A DNA stretch of 64,000 bases from Xenorhabdus doucetiae. GTDB lineage: Bacteria; Pseudomonadota; Gammaproteobacteria; Enterobacterales; Enterobacteriaceae. The notes below the pieces were generated by a model. The model was not told the DNA's origin. It did no database searches and saw nothing but the letters and a program-made list of their open reading frames with translations. Every line of letters starts with the position of its first letter. Position 1 is the stretch's first letter. The stretch spans positions 2,356,001-2,420,000 of the forward strand of contig NZ_FO704550.1 in assembly GCF_000968195.1 (NCBI RefSeq). Direction: 5' to 3'. A program made the position numbers and the translations under genes. Shown here piece by piece: positions 50,101 to 53,500 of the stretch.

Positions 50101-50481
50101 GCCGTGGTGACCCGTGACTATGAGCCGCCACAAGGACAAATAGAAACGGATTTGGCTCAGATCTGGCAAGAGTTATTAGAACTGGAGCGTATCAGCCGCC
50201 ACGACCATTTCTTTGAACTGGGTGGGCACTCATTAATGGCCGTCAGACTGATAACACGCATAAGAAGCCGATTCTTGGTCAATATTTCCCTGACCGAATT
50301 GTTTAGTTCGCCCAAATTGGTGGAACAAGCCGCCATCATTTTTTCAGCTCAAATGGGTGCGGTAGGGGAAAACGAGATTGAGTCACTCCAAAGCGATCTT
50401 GACTCAATGTCAGCAGAAGAATTGATGGCAATTTTAAGTGGAGACAATCCCTGCGGAGACATAGGCAATGACAAAAAATAA
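28549..50481 (+). CDS. Giant seven-module NRPS, initiating protein of the second line
   Basis: 7310-residue synthetase with no upstream partner in its operon, so it should start the second peptide. By residue: truncated C (1-195); A1 (211-711, DAWLLGAVCK), T Ser 760; LCL C (808-1264), A2 (1275-1771, DALILAGIWK), T 1816; dual C/E (1875-2344, HNLLQTQGD variant), A3 (2358-2858, DGFALVGVCK), T 2903; LCL C (2951-3408), A4 (3418-3921, DASDLGVVDK, Glu/Gln-like), T 3967; dual C/E (4028-4481), A5 (4505-5018, VDTVVSFGDK, beta-Ala), T 5066; LCL C (5115-5568), A6 (5581-6084, DATKIGEVGK, Asn-like), T 6133; dual C/E (6191-6661), A7 (6674-7181, DAWWLGGTFK, Val-like), T 7228; docking tail IESLQSDLDSMSAEEL. 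It overlaps the next gene by 14 nt. The first C domain lacks its C-terminal lobe, which is unusual. Predicted: Leu-type, aliphatic, aliphatic, Glx, betaAla, Asn, Val. Confidence 0.96.
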   Translation: MPKSCNNINNRSIKFSLSSTQQAAWLAQYLHPNSTCYHFGSVVLIEGELDEALLVRAFEAVVYRHEALRLQPVESQELPQQALTDAGNVSVTIRDFSDHADPEEQAKQHIQAAFVRPFDLQGERWRFELLRVNDTRWYWQFCCHPLIGDEVTLRLIAEDVANIYRGLIRGGEITEADLISPETPICHLPILPLAERQQVLVDFNATQADFPQDALIHSLFEAQAAQRPDATAAVFEGQTLSYGELNRRANQLAHHLIALGIQPDDRVAICVERSLGLIVGLLAILKAGGAYVPLDPAYPAERLAYMLEDATPVLLLTQTTQRDKLPGTLPTVLLDHFLDDRDRLSAAQLTAQPSDNPDAQILGLTARHLAYVIYTSGSTGQPKGVMIEHRSLSNLITTQQNTLALTPDSRVLQFASNSFDACIWECCMALVAGARLYLAKRADLLPGEILAGYLATHAISHVLLSPTVLAAMDSLPDTLHTLLVGGEACPPTLVKRWARGRQMLNAYGPTEITVCATLYPCDNQEEKAPPIGRPIANTQIYILDSHGQPVPIGMSGEIYIGGAGVARGYLNRPELTAERFLADPFSSNPDARMYKTGDLGRWLPDGNIEYLGRNDFQVKLRGFRIELGEIETRLRQCPGVREAVVLAREDRPNQKRLVAYLLAEPDAKLLPAELRRQLARHLADHMLPSAFVTLAAFPLTPNGKLDRRALPAPDAKDVATRDYEEPIGETEIALAQIWQTLLGLEQVGRHDHFFELGGHSLLASQLIAQIRQNLARELSLQQLFDHPVLMNLAQTLADIAVSAQVAIPVTDRSQLLPLSFAQQRLWFLGQIDQAASLAYHIPVILRLNGHLSHPALNHAFNQLTARHEILRTRFVLVAGQPCQQIDPADIGVTLSYQDLRLSTPEAHTSRLAELAAFEAQTPFDFSQGPLIRGHLLQLADEEHVLLLTQHHIISDGWSIGVLMRELSILYHAALNGQDDPLPPLPIQYADYTVWQREWLQAAAAKLTAQRHFWCSQLAGAPPLLTLPTDRPRPAAQSFIGGQIPVHFDADLLAALKALGQRHNVTLFMTVLSAWSIVLARLSGQDEIVIGTPVANRTHYQLEPLIGFFVNTLALRVTLNDSATVTDLLKAIRAQALAAYDHQDLPFEQVVEALQPERNLSYSPIFQVMLALNNTPFQELTLPDIQCSLLEPMSPSAQFDLTLSLTDTHTGLTGELVYAADLFDAATAERMVGYLKNVLAAMVADETHPIATLPILPVSERQQLLVDFNATQADFPQDALIHQLVEAQAARQPEATAAVFEEQTISYGELNRRANQLAHHLIALGVRPDDRVAICVERSLELVIGLLAILKAGGAYVPLDPAYPADRLAYMLEDATPVVLLAQAEQVNRLDSAIPTVLLDIPAPRLAAQPDDNPQVQTLGLTSRHLAYVIYTSGSTGQPKGVMIEHRGLCNLITTQQKTLVLTPDSRVLQFASNSFDACILEYCMTFVAGACLYLAKRADLLPGEILSGYLATHAISHVILSPTALAAMDALPDTLQMLLMAGEVCPPTLVKRWAQGRLMINGYGPTETTIWATLYQCDSEEESAPPIGHPIANTRIYILDAHAQPVPLGVIGEIYIAGAGVARGYLNRPELTAERFLPDPFVSEPEARMYKTGDLGRWRPDGNIEYLGRNDFQVKLRGFRIELGEIEAKLEQCHGVREAIVLAREDVPGQKRLVAYLRPQAGIELVPAELRQQLAQHLADYMLPSAFVTLATFPLTPNGKINRQALPEPDSSAIATRNHQPPIGETETALAQIWQKLLNLPSVSRHDHFFELGGHSLMIVSLIEELRLLGWQLHVRHVFTTPVLADMAQALRRHTEAFVVPPNLIPPDCTAITPAMLPLVSLSQTEIDTLVESIPGGASNVQDIYPLAPLQEGILFHNLLQTQGDDYLSHIMLAFDNREHLDDFLTALQQVIDRHDILRTAVYWQDLPQPVQVVWRQASLNINVFTPATMDDVAAQLQKHTDPRLHRIDLNRAPLFTADIAHDPAQNAWLLVLRFHHLVSDHLTLELIFAEMALLLQGQETLPVALPYRNFIAQTLNTPISIHEDYFRQQLADIDEPTAPFGVLTLKDRPKSGELADDSNPLTQASLLLAPELAHAIRAQARRLGVSSSVLFHVAWAQVLAKTSSRDDVVFGSVLLGRLQGISGADQILGMFINTLPIRLSLRGRSVQDIVQETYRNLTRLLEHEQAPLALAQQCSGVTQPIPLFSTLLNYRHSQADDTAIVSAIGPGIRLLAAEERTNYPVNLAVDDLGDDFQLTALTVTGIAPTQINTYLVTAMSGLVEALVHNPQQPILTIPILPTAERQQLLVDFNATQADFPQEALTHQLVEVQAAQRPEDIAAVFEGQTLSYGELNRRANQLAHHLIALGIRPDDRVAICVERGLELIVGLLAIFKAGGVYVPLDTAYPVDRLAYMLEDATPVVLLTQSVLLDRLDSDRLDSAIPTVLLDTQGALLAAQPDDNPQAQSLGLTSRHLAYIIYTSGSTGQPKGVMLEHRGLCNLVTTQRNVLALTPDSRVLQFASNSFDGCIFEYGMTLTAGASLYLAKRADLLPGEILSGYLTAHAISHVALPPTALATMDALPDSLHTLLVVGEACPPALVKRWAKGRQMFNGYGPTETTVCATLYPCDSQEESAPPIGRPIANTRIYILDNHGQPVPRGVIGEIYIAGAGVARGYLNRPELTAERFLRDPFSADPDARMYKTGDLGRWRPDGNIEYCGRNDFQVKLRGFRIELGEIEAKLEQCHGVREAIVLAREDQPNQKRLVAYLRPQEGVKLQPTELRQQLAQHLAEYMLPSSFVILDAFPLTPNGKINRQALPAPDSSSVVTQAYEAPVGEIEIALAGIWQAVLGLERIGRHDHFFELGGHSLLAVQLASRVRQVLARELPLQSLFDRPRLIELAQTLTETAVTTQVTIPLADRLQPLPLSFAQQRLWFLGQLDPAASLAYHIPLALHLTGRLNRPALIHALNCLVARHESLRTRFVLIEGQPCQQLDPVDTGFALFCQDLRALTPDDHRQRIAALTALEWQTPFDFSQGPLIRGHLLQLAEEEHVLLITQHHIISDGWSLAVLMQELATLYRAALDSQDDPLPPLPIQYADYAVWQRDRLQAADLAAQRDFWCSQLTGVPALLTLPTDRPRPAVQRYVGSHCPVHFDGELVAALKALGRRHNTTLFMTVLTGWSIVLARLSGQEEVVIGTPVAGRQHHELEGLIGFFVNTLALRVTLDDRTTVTDLLTQVRERALAAYAHQDLPFEQVVEALQPERSLSHSPIFQVMLALDNTPLNATLQNLALPDLQLTPVEQEHQSAHFDLTLSLTETEAGLSGELGYAVDLFDAATIERVIGYLANVLAAMTADETQTIATLPLLPASERQQLLVDFNATQADFPQDALIHPLFEAQAARAPEATAVVFGEQTLSYGELNRRANRLAHHLIALGVKPDDRVAICTERSLEMMVGLLAILKAGGAYVPLDPAYPAERLDYMLADAAPVVLLTQAALLDTLDYHQPTVILDAGSPVLDNGSEENPDAQALGLTSQHLAYVIYTSGSTGRPKGVMVAHRNVINLYTGLNRLLALTPPCRVAMNASIVFDASVSSWFQLLAGHTLVLVPETLRTDGLALWHYFARHAVDLFDCTPVQLQWLLDAGLGTTAGYQPRQVLIGGDSIPPQIWFTLQQIKTTRFINVYGPTECTVDASFCPVDLSLPQPSIGRPMANTQIYILDIQGQPVPLGVAGEIYIAGAGVARGYLNRPELTAERFVADPFSAAPGARMYKTGDLGHWLPDGTIEYLGRNDFQVKLRGFRIELGEIEAQLMQCHGVREAVVLAREDATGQKQLVAYLRPQEGVELLPAALRRQLARHLADYMLPSAFVMLEVFPLTPNGKLDRQALPAPDGSAVVTRRYEAPEGEMETVLAQIWQDLLGLEKVGRHDHFFELGGHSLLIVSLMEQLHKLGWRLEVRNVFETPILRALAQTLSANPHTLPAFDVPANLIPTGCTAITSAMLPLVSLSQTEIDALTAAIPGGAGNVQDIYPLAPLQEGIFFHHLLQTQGDDYLLRCLLAFDNRERLNAFLAALQQVIDRHDILRTSVHWQDLPHPVQVVWRQAVLPVNVFMPDTKENVLVQLRAATDPRRLRIDLTRAPLLTADITHDPEQNAWLLALRFHHLVSDHTAMNMIFAEMAQILRGHAETLPAVLPYRNFIAQTLRIPAGAHEAYFRAQLADIDEPTAPFGILKVHTDDDRITETSLPVTPALANAIRAQARRLGVSPGVLFHVAWAQVLAKTCGRDDVVFGSVLLGRFQGGAKAEQILGLFINTLPIRVSLTNRTVQDAVQDTYHGLMMLLEHEQAPLVLAQRCSGMTPSVPLFSTLLNYRHSAAGDNATAETMWAGIHILAAEERTTYPVTLTVDDLGTGFELTAQTVAGIDPAHITHYLVTALGGLIEALIHNPQQPVLQLPIMSAPEQQKLRVDFNATQRDFPQDVLIHQLLETEAAHHPTDIAVVCGAQSLNYDELNRRANKLAHYLIALGVRPDERVAVCVERSLEMVVGLLGILKAGGAYVPLDPAYPTERLKYMLEDSAPVVILTQTAWADHFTRPESGELIPISIPIIMLDAQEPLMEAQPEHNPEVPDLAAHHLAYVVYTSGSTGLPKGVMSSYQALSNRLLWFVRDIATSPLVGALKTSISFVDSITETLGVLLAGGKLVVFDNHTVKDPVRFSKDLQRFNVNTLVVVPSLLKLLISDHGDDHRDNRHSLTSIRILVCSGEQLTPELARQVVTHYPGLRLLNFYGSSEVNGDATWYEYSAQSGVPTVSVIGRPIANTQIYILDSHDQLVPSGVAGEIYIAGAGLARGYLNRPALTAERFLADPFSADPGARMYKTGDLGRWLPDGTIEYLGRNDFQVKLRGFRIELGEIEAQLMQCPGVREAVVLAREDATGQKQLVAYLRSQEGVELLPAALRQQLAQHLADYMLPSAFVMLETFPLTPNGKLNRQALPAPDGSALVTRRYEAPVGDVEIALAQIWQNLLGLEQVGRHDHFFELGGHSLLAVQLVARIRQKLAREIPLQTLFDQPVLMTLAHTLAQTATTLQTVIPTADRHHPLPLSFAQQRLWFLGQLDPAASLAYHIPVALRLTGSLNRQALTMALDHLVDRHESLRTRFVSIEGQPCQQIDPADTGFTLTYHDLRPLDPTLQGDRVTELAEREAQTPFDFAQGPLIRGQLLQLAGEEHVLLLTLHHIITDGWSLGVLVRELGIFYSAALEGDHHPLPPLPIQYADYAVWQHEQLNDQRLTVQRDFWRDQLAGAPALLTLPTDRPRPAIQRYAGSQIPLHFDAGLVASLKTLGQRHHTTLFMTLLSAWSIVLIRLSGQEEVVIGTPIAGRQHHELEGLMGFFVNTLALRVTLDERTTVAGLLNQVRERALAAYAQQDLPFEQVVETLQPERSLSHSPIFQVMLALNNTPATELTLPGLQFTPIEQAHQSAHFDLTLSLTETDAGLFGALEYAVDLFEAATIARIAGYLQHVLAAMVDDATQPVARLPLLSLAERQQLLVDFNDTQADFPQDALIHQLFEAQAAQRPDATALVFEAQTLSYGELNRRANRLAHHLIALGVRPDDRVAICAERSLEMVVGLLAILKAGGAYVPLDPAYPSERLAYMLEDAAPVVLLTQAALVDTLNSHLPTVVLDAPSSSLFDEKRENNPDVQALGLTSQHLAYVIYTSGSTGRPKGVMVEHRGLSNYLQWADSHYVAAGQTNSIVSSPVSFDATVTSIYLPLLCGGKIHLIREGQELTELVPSLLSTPMASATLVKMTPSHLAAIGQELLTAKQFCPAHCFIVGGESFPRSLVTLWHELSPESRLVNEYGPTETVVGCITFDIDHQEHLPDNVPIGKPIANTRIYILDSHSQPVPLGVVGEIYIGGAGVARGYLNRPELTAERFLADSFSAEPDARMYKTGDLGRWLPDGTIEYLGRNDFQVKLRGFRIELGEIEARLMQCPGVREAVVLAREDATGQKQLVAYLRPQEGVELLPAELRRQLARHLADYMLPGAFVILDTFPLTPNGKLDRQALPAPDGSAVVTRHYEAPVGEVEIALAQIWQDLLGLEHVGRHDHFFELGGHSLLIVSLMERLHKLGWRLEVRSVFDAPVLQALAQTLSTAQNASRIFEVPANLIPAGCTAITPDMLPLVSLSQTEIDTLTAAHSGGVSNVQDIYPLAPLQEGIFFHHLLQTQGDDYLLRCLLAFDRRERLNAFLAALQQVIDRHDILRTSVHWQDLPQPVQVVWRQATLPVNVFTPVPDTEEDVIDQLRAATDPHRHHLDLRQAPLFAADIAHDPLRNDWLLTLRFHHLVSDHLTLELIFEEMAQVLRGHVETLPAALPYRHFVAQTLSVPATAHEAYFRRQLADIEEPTAPFGLLEVPRHDDTISEKNQLLEPALANAVRVQARRSGVSPSVLFHVAWAQVLAQTSGRDDVVFGSVLLGRLQGVTGADRILGMFINTLPIRIALADLSVQAVVQATYQNLTTLLEHEQAPLALAQQCSGVAAPLPLFTALLNYRHSHVSETNTEAVEDEIWRGMRFMTAEERTNFPITLSVDDMGVDFRLTAQTVTGADPARIIRYLVTALHGLIEALSQHPQQPILPLSVLPAAERRQILTDFNTTQADFPQEALIHALFEEQAAQHPDATALIFEAQTLSYGELNRRANQLAHHLIALGVRPDDRVAICAERSPELIVGLLAILKAGGAYLPLDPAYPAERLAYMLEDATPVALLTQAAHRDTLSGTLPTVLLDHLLDDPDPLLAAQPADNPDAQSLGLTARHLAYVIYTSGSTGQPKGVMVEHRNVLRLIVNSGFADISPNDCIAHCANPAFDASTWEVWAALLNGARLHVVSPSVLLDPVQFCQTLLKGYVTALWLTVGLFNEYLNALSPLFGQLRYLLVGGDVLDPRKIQQVQLAESRPAHLINGYGPTETTTFAVTYAIDTPVDPTRSIPIGRPIANTQIYILDSHGQPVPLGVAGEIHIGGAGVARGYLNRPELTAERFHRDPFSADPQARMYKTGDLGRWRPDGNIDYLGRNDFQVKLRGFRIELGEIEARLMQCDGVREAVVLAREDEPDQKRLVAYLLPREGCELIPAELRQQLTQHLADYMLPSAFVVLDTFPLTPNGKLDRRAFPAPDSSAVVTRDYEPPQGQIETDLAQIWQELLELERISRHDHFFELGGHSLMAVRLITRIRSRFLVNISLTELFSSPKLVEQAAIIFSAQMGAVGENEIESLQSDLDSMSAEELMAILSGDNPCGDIGNDKK
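29140..30930 (+). other. NRPS loading module: A(Leu-type aliphatic)-T
   Basis: Code D-A-W-L-L-G-A-V-C-K, nearest to Leu-type codes that I recall (DAWLLGAVMK-like); Ile or Val are possible. The scaffold is shared with the next two A domains (LQFASNSFDAC, KRADLLPGEIL). T-domain Ser at base 30826. Confidence 0.5.
30960..34100 (+). other. NRPS module: LCL C-A(unassigned aliphatic)-T
   Basis: Code D-A-L-I-L-A-G-I-W-K matches nothing I recognise. Residue 239 is Leu, 278 Ile and 331 Trp, an entirely hydrophobic pocket. The A domain backbone is nearly the same as its neighbours at 29180-30680 and 35620-37120. T-domain Ser at 33994 precedes a dual C/E domain. Confidence 0.45.
34140..37360 (+). other. 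NRPS module: dual C/E (HN variant)-A(unassigned hydrophobic)-T
   Basis: The epimerization motif reads H-N-LLQTQ-GD (bases 34297-34323), with Asn replacing the second His. A-domain code D-G-F-A-L-V-G-V-C-K has the DGF start of some Ile codes but a different remainder, so the substrate is uncertain. It contains a 15-nt tandem duplication at 35953-35982. T-domain Ser at base 37255. Confidence 0.45.
35953..35982 (+). repeat. In-frame 15-nt tandem duplication (DRLDS x2)
   Basis: Two units encode DRLDS-DRLDS in the loop after core A2 of the third A domain. The preceding module has a single NRLDS at the same place. Confidence 0.85.
37390..40550 (+). other. NRPS module: LCL C-A(Glu/Gln-like)-T
   Basis: Code D-A-S-D-L-G-V-V-D-K differs at one position from surfactin Glu (DAKDLGVVDK) and lichenysin Gln (DAQDLGVVDK). 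The A4 region (VFDASVSSWFQLL, FDCTPVQL) is of the same lineage. T-domain Ser at 40447 is of the IVSLMEQL type, followed by a dual C/E, so the residue should become D. Confidence 0.62.
40590..43850 (+). other. NRPS module: dual C/E-A(beta-Ala)-T
   Basis: Second beta-Ala module, with the same code VDTVVSFGDK and the same A5 segment NFYGSSEVNGD as 15120-18420. HHLLQTQGD is intact at 40759-40785. The segment after HHLVSDH reads TAMNMIF where all other dual domains have LTLELIF or MTLELIF. A short insertion (GDDHRDNRH, around 42847-42873) is absent from the first-line copy. Confidence 0.84.
43880..47050 (+). other. NRPS module: LCL C-A(Asn-like)-T
   Basis: Code D-A-T-K-I-G-E-V-G-K differs at one position from the Asn code DLTKIGEVGK. 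The Lys at 278 and EYGPTETVVG at A5 belong to the Asn/Asp family, and the Glu at 322 favours Asn over Asp. T-domain Ser at 46945. A dual C/E follows, predicting D-Asn. Confidence 0.72.
46850..48560 (+). repeat. Long direct repeat, copy 1 (T plus dual C/E)
   Basis: By eye nearly identical to 60240-61980, from the T domain through the whole dual C/E domain to the linker AERRQILTDFN, which no other module uses except the one following 58600. It links the giant synthetase and the last synthetase by recent copying. Confidence 0.8.
47090..50360 (+). other. NRPS module: dual C/E-A(Val-like)-T
   Basis: Intact HHLLQTQGD at 47257-47283. Code DAWWLGGTFK, the A domain closest to 3120-4600. T-domain Ser at base 50230 and the tail after it match the end of the truncated gene at 1-4989, so these two modules are positional equivalents in the two lines. 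Confidence 0.77.
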
Positions 50482-50550
50482 CGTGAACCTTGATGACTTG
50501 AAACGCGCTGTGCTGGAGAAAAGAGTGGCAGAACAATTGCAGGCTCGCGG
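50371..50550 (+). other. Inter-protein docking pair, class a (second line)
   Basis: Tail IESLQSDLDSMSAEELMAIL and head NLDDLKRAVLEKRVAEQLQ. The tail is the same as in 4891-5070, and the head differs only at two residues in KRV-A versus KRI-E. This implies the first- and second-line proteins could dock to each other. Confidence 0.6.
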
Positions 50551-53500
50551 AGCTCAGCAACCACCGTTATTGATCACACCCGCAGACAGAGATCAGCCTC
50601 TGCCGCTCTCTTTTGCCCAACAGCGGTTATGGTTTCTCAGCCAAATCGATCCGGCGGCGTCTCTGGCCTATCATTTGCCTGCGATACTGCGTCTCACTGG
50701 TCAGCTTGACCGCCATGCGCTGACGAGGTCACTTGACCACCTGATTGCCCGCCATGAAAGCCTGCGCACCCGTTTTGTGCTCCTTGACGGCCAACCCTGC
50801 CAGCATATTGATCCGGCTGATATCGGTTTTGCCCTGTCTTACCAGGATTTGCGCCATATCGACGCTGGCCTGCGCCACCATCGTGTTACCGAACTGGCTG
50901 ATCTTGAAGCCCAGACCCCTTTCGACTTTGCCCAAGGGCCACTGATTCGCGGTCAATTGCTGCAACTGGCAGATGAAGAGCATATCCTGCTGATTACCCT
51001 GCATCACATTATTACCGACGGTTGGTCTATTGGGGTACTGGTACGCGAATTGGGTGAGTTTTATCGCGCCGCCCTTGTTGGGGATGATAATTCCTTGCCG
51101 CCCCTGCCTATTCAGTATGCGGATTATGCGGTCTGGCAACATGAGCAGTTAAAAGAGAGCATCCTTACCGAGCAGCGTGACTTCTGGCGTGCTCAACTTG
51201 AAGGTGCGCCAGCCTTACTGGAACTGCCCACCGATCGGCCACGCCCCGCGGTGCAGACTTATGCCGGCAACCAAATTTCTTTCCATCTTGATGCCCCATT
51301 ACTGGCATCACTGAAACAACTGGGACAGCGCCATAACAGCACCTTATTTATGCTTGTGCTGACCGCCTGGAGTAGTGTCCTCGCCCGGTTGAGCGGTCAG
51401 GATGAGATTGTGATTGGCACGCCGGTTGCCGGCCGCCAGCACCATGAACTGGAAGGGCTGATCGGTTTCTTTGTCAATACTCTCGCCCTGCGCGTGACAT
51501 TCAATGATGACCTCAGGGTGGCAGATCTCCTTACACAGGTGCGGGAGCGGGCGCTGGCGGCCTATGCCCATCAGGATTTGCCCTTCGAACAGGTGGTGGA
51601 AGCCCTCCAGCCGGAACGCAGCCTCAGCTACAGCCCGATCTTTCAGGTGATGCTGGCGTTGAATAACACTCCAACCCAAGCATTGACATTACCGGGTTTA
51701 CAACTCACGGCGATGGAGACGACCCATCGTGGTGCGCATTTTGATTTAACCTTGTCTTTAAGTGAATCCGAGAACGGCTTAACGGGCGAGCTGGAATATG
51801 CCACCGATTTGTTCGACATCGCAACGGTTGAACGCATGGTCGTTTATTTCACCCATACCCTGACGGCGATGGTGGCGGATGAAACGCAACGGATTGCCAC
51901 GCTGCCGATGCTGCCGGCATCGGAACGACAACAATTGCTGGTCGATTTTAATGCGACTCAAGCAGATTTCCCACAAGATGCGCTGATCCACCAACTGTTT
52001 GAAGCGCAGGCCGTACAGTGGCCTGAGGCTACCGCCGCCGTATTTGAGGAACAAACTCTTAGCTATGGCGAACTGAACCGTCGGGCCAATCAACTGGCGC
52101 ATCACCTGATTGCCCTGGGAGTACGGCCGGATGATCGGGTTGCCATTTGTGCTGAACGCAGTCTGGAACTGATCGTCGGCTTACTCGCGATCCTGAAAGC
52201 CGGCGGGGCTTATCTGCCGCTCGATCCCGCCTATCCGGCCGAGCGGTTAGCTTATATGCTGGAAGACGCAGCCCCGGTTGTTTTACTGGCTCAGACCACC
52301 CAGAGCAGCAAACTGCCCGGCACCCTGCCGAGGGTGTTACTTGACCATTTATTTGATGGTCAAGACCCGCTGTTAGCGGCACAACTCGCCGCACAGCCGG
52401 CTGACAACCCTGATACTCAAGCCTTGGGGCTGACTGCCCGTCATCTGGCCTATGTGATCTACACCTCCGGCTCCACCGGCCAACCGAAAGGGGTGATGGT
52501 GGAACACCGCAATGTATTGCGTCTTATCGTTAACAATGGTTTTGCTGATATCAGCCCGGATGATTGCATTGCCCATTGCGCCAATATCTCATTTGATGCC
52601 GCTACGTGGGAAATTTGGGCGGCCCTGCTCAATGGCGCACGTCTGCATGTGATTCCCCAATCAGTACTGCTTGATCCGGTGCAGTTCCGCCGAAGCTTGA
52701 TTAAGGAGCAGGTCACTGCTCTTTGGTTAACCGCAGGATTGTTTAACGAATATCTGGATGCACTCAGCCCCCTGTTCGGGCAATTACGTTATTTGCTGGC
52801 CGGCGGTGATGTCCTCGACCCAAGGAATATACAGCAGGTGCAATTAGCTGATTCCCGACCCGCCTATCTGATTAACGGTTATGGCCCGACGGAAACCACC
52901 ACCTTTGCGGCAACTTATGCCATTGACTCACCCGTTGATCTGACCCGTTCGATCCCCATTGGCCGCCCGATCGCCAATACCCAGATCTATATCCTCGACC
53001 TGTACGGTCAGCCCGTTCCCCTCGGTGTGGCCGGTGAAATCCATATCGCCGGTGCCGGTGTGGCGCGCGGTTATCTCAATCGCCCTGAACTCACCGCTGA
53101 GCGTTTTCTTATTGATCCGTTTTCTCCAGAGCCGGATGCCCGCATGTACAAAACCGGCGATCTTGGCCGCTGGTTGCCCGACGGCAATATCGAATATCTC
53201 GGCCGCAATGATTTTCAGGTCAAACTGCGTGGTTTCCGCATTGAACTGGGAGAAATTGAGGCAAGACTGATGCAGTGCGACGGTGTGCGTGAGGCGGTCG
53301 TGCTGGCACGCGAAGACGAACCCCATCAGAAACGGCTGGTGGCCTACCTGCGGCCACAGGCAGGGGTGGAATTGCAGCCGGCTGAACTGCGCCAGCAACT
53401 CGCCCGGCATCTGGCCGAGTATATGCTGCCCGGTGCGTTTGTGATGCTGGACACCTTCCCGCTGACGCCGAATGGCAAACTGGACCGTCAGGCCCTGCCT

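Noticed and set aside
28549..50481. Possibility that the giant frame is two fused genes or contains a frameshift
   Set aside because: All seven modules are complete and regularly spaced (about 3.2 kb) in one frame, with no internal stop or broken domain apart from the starter C.
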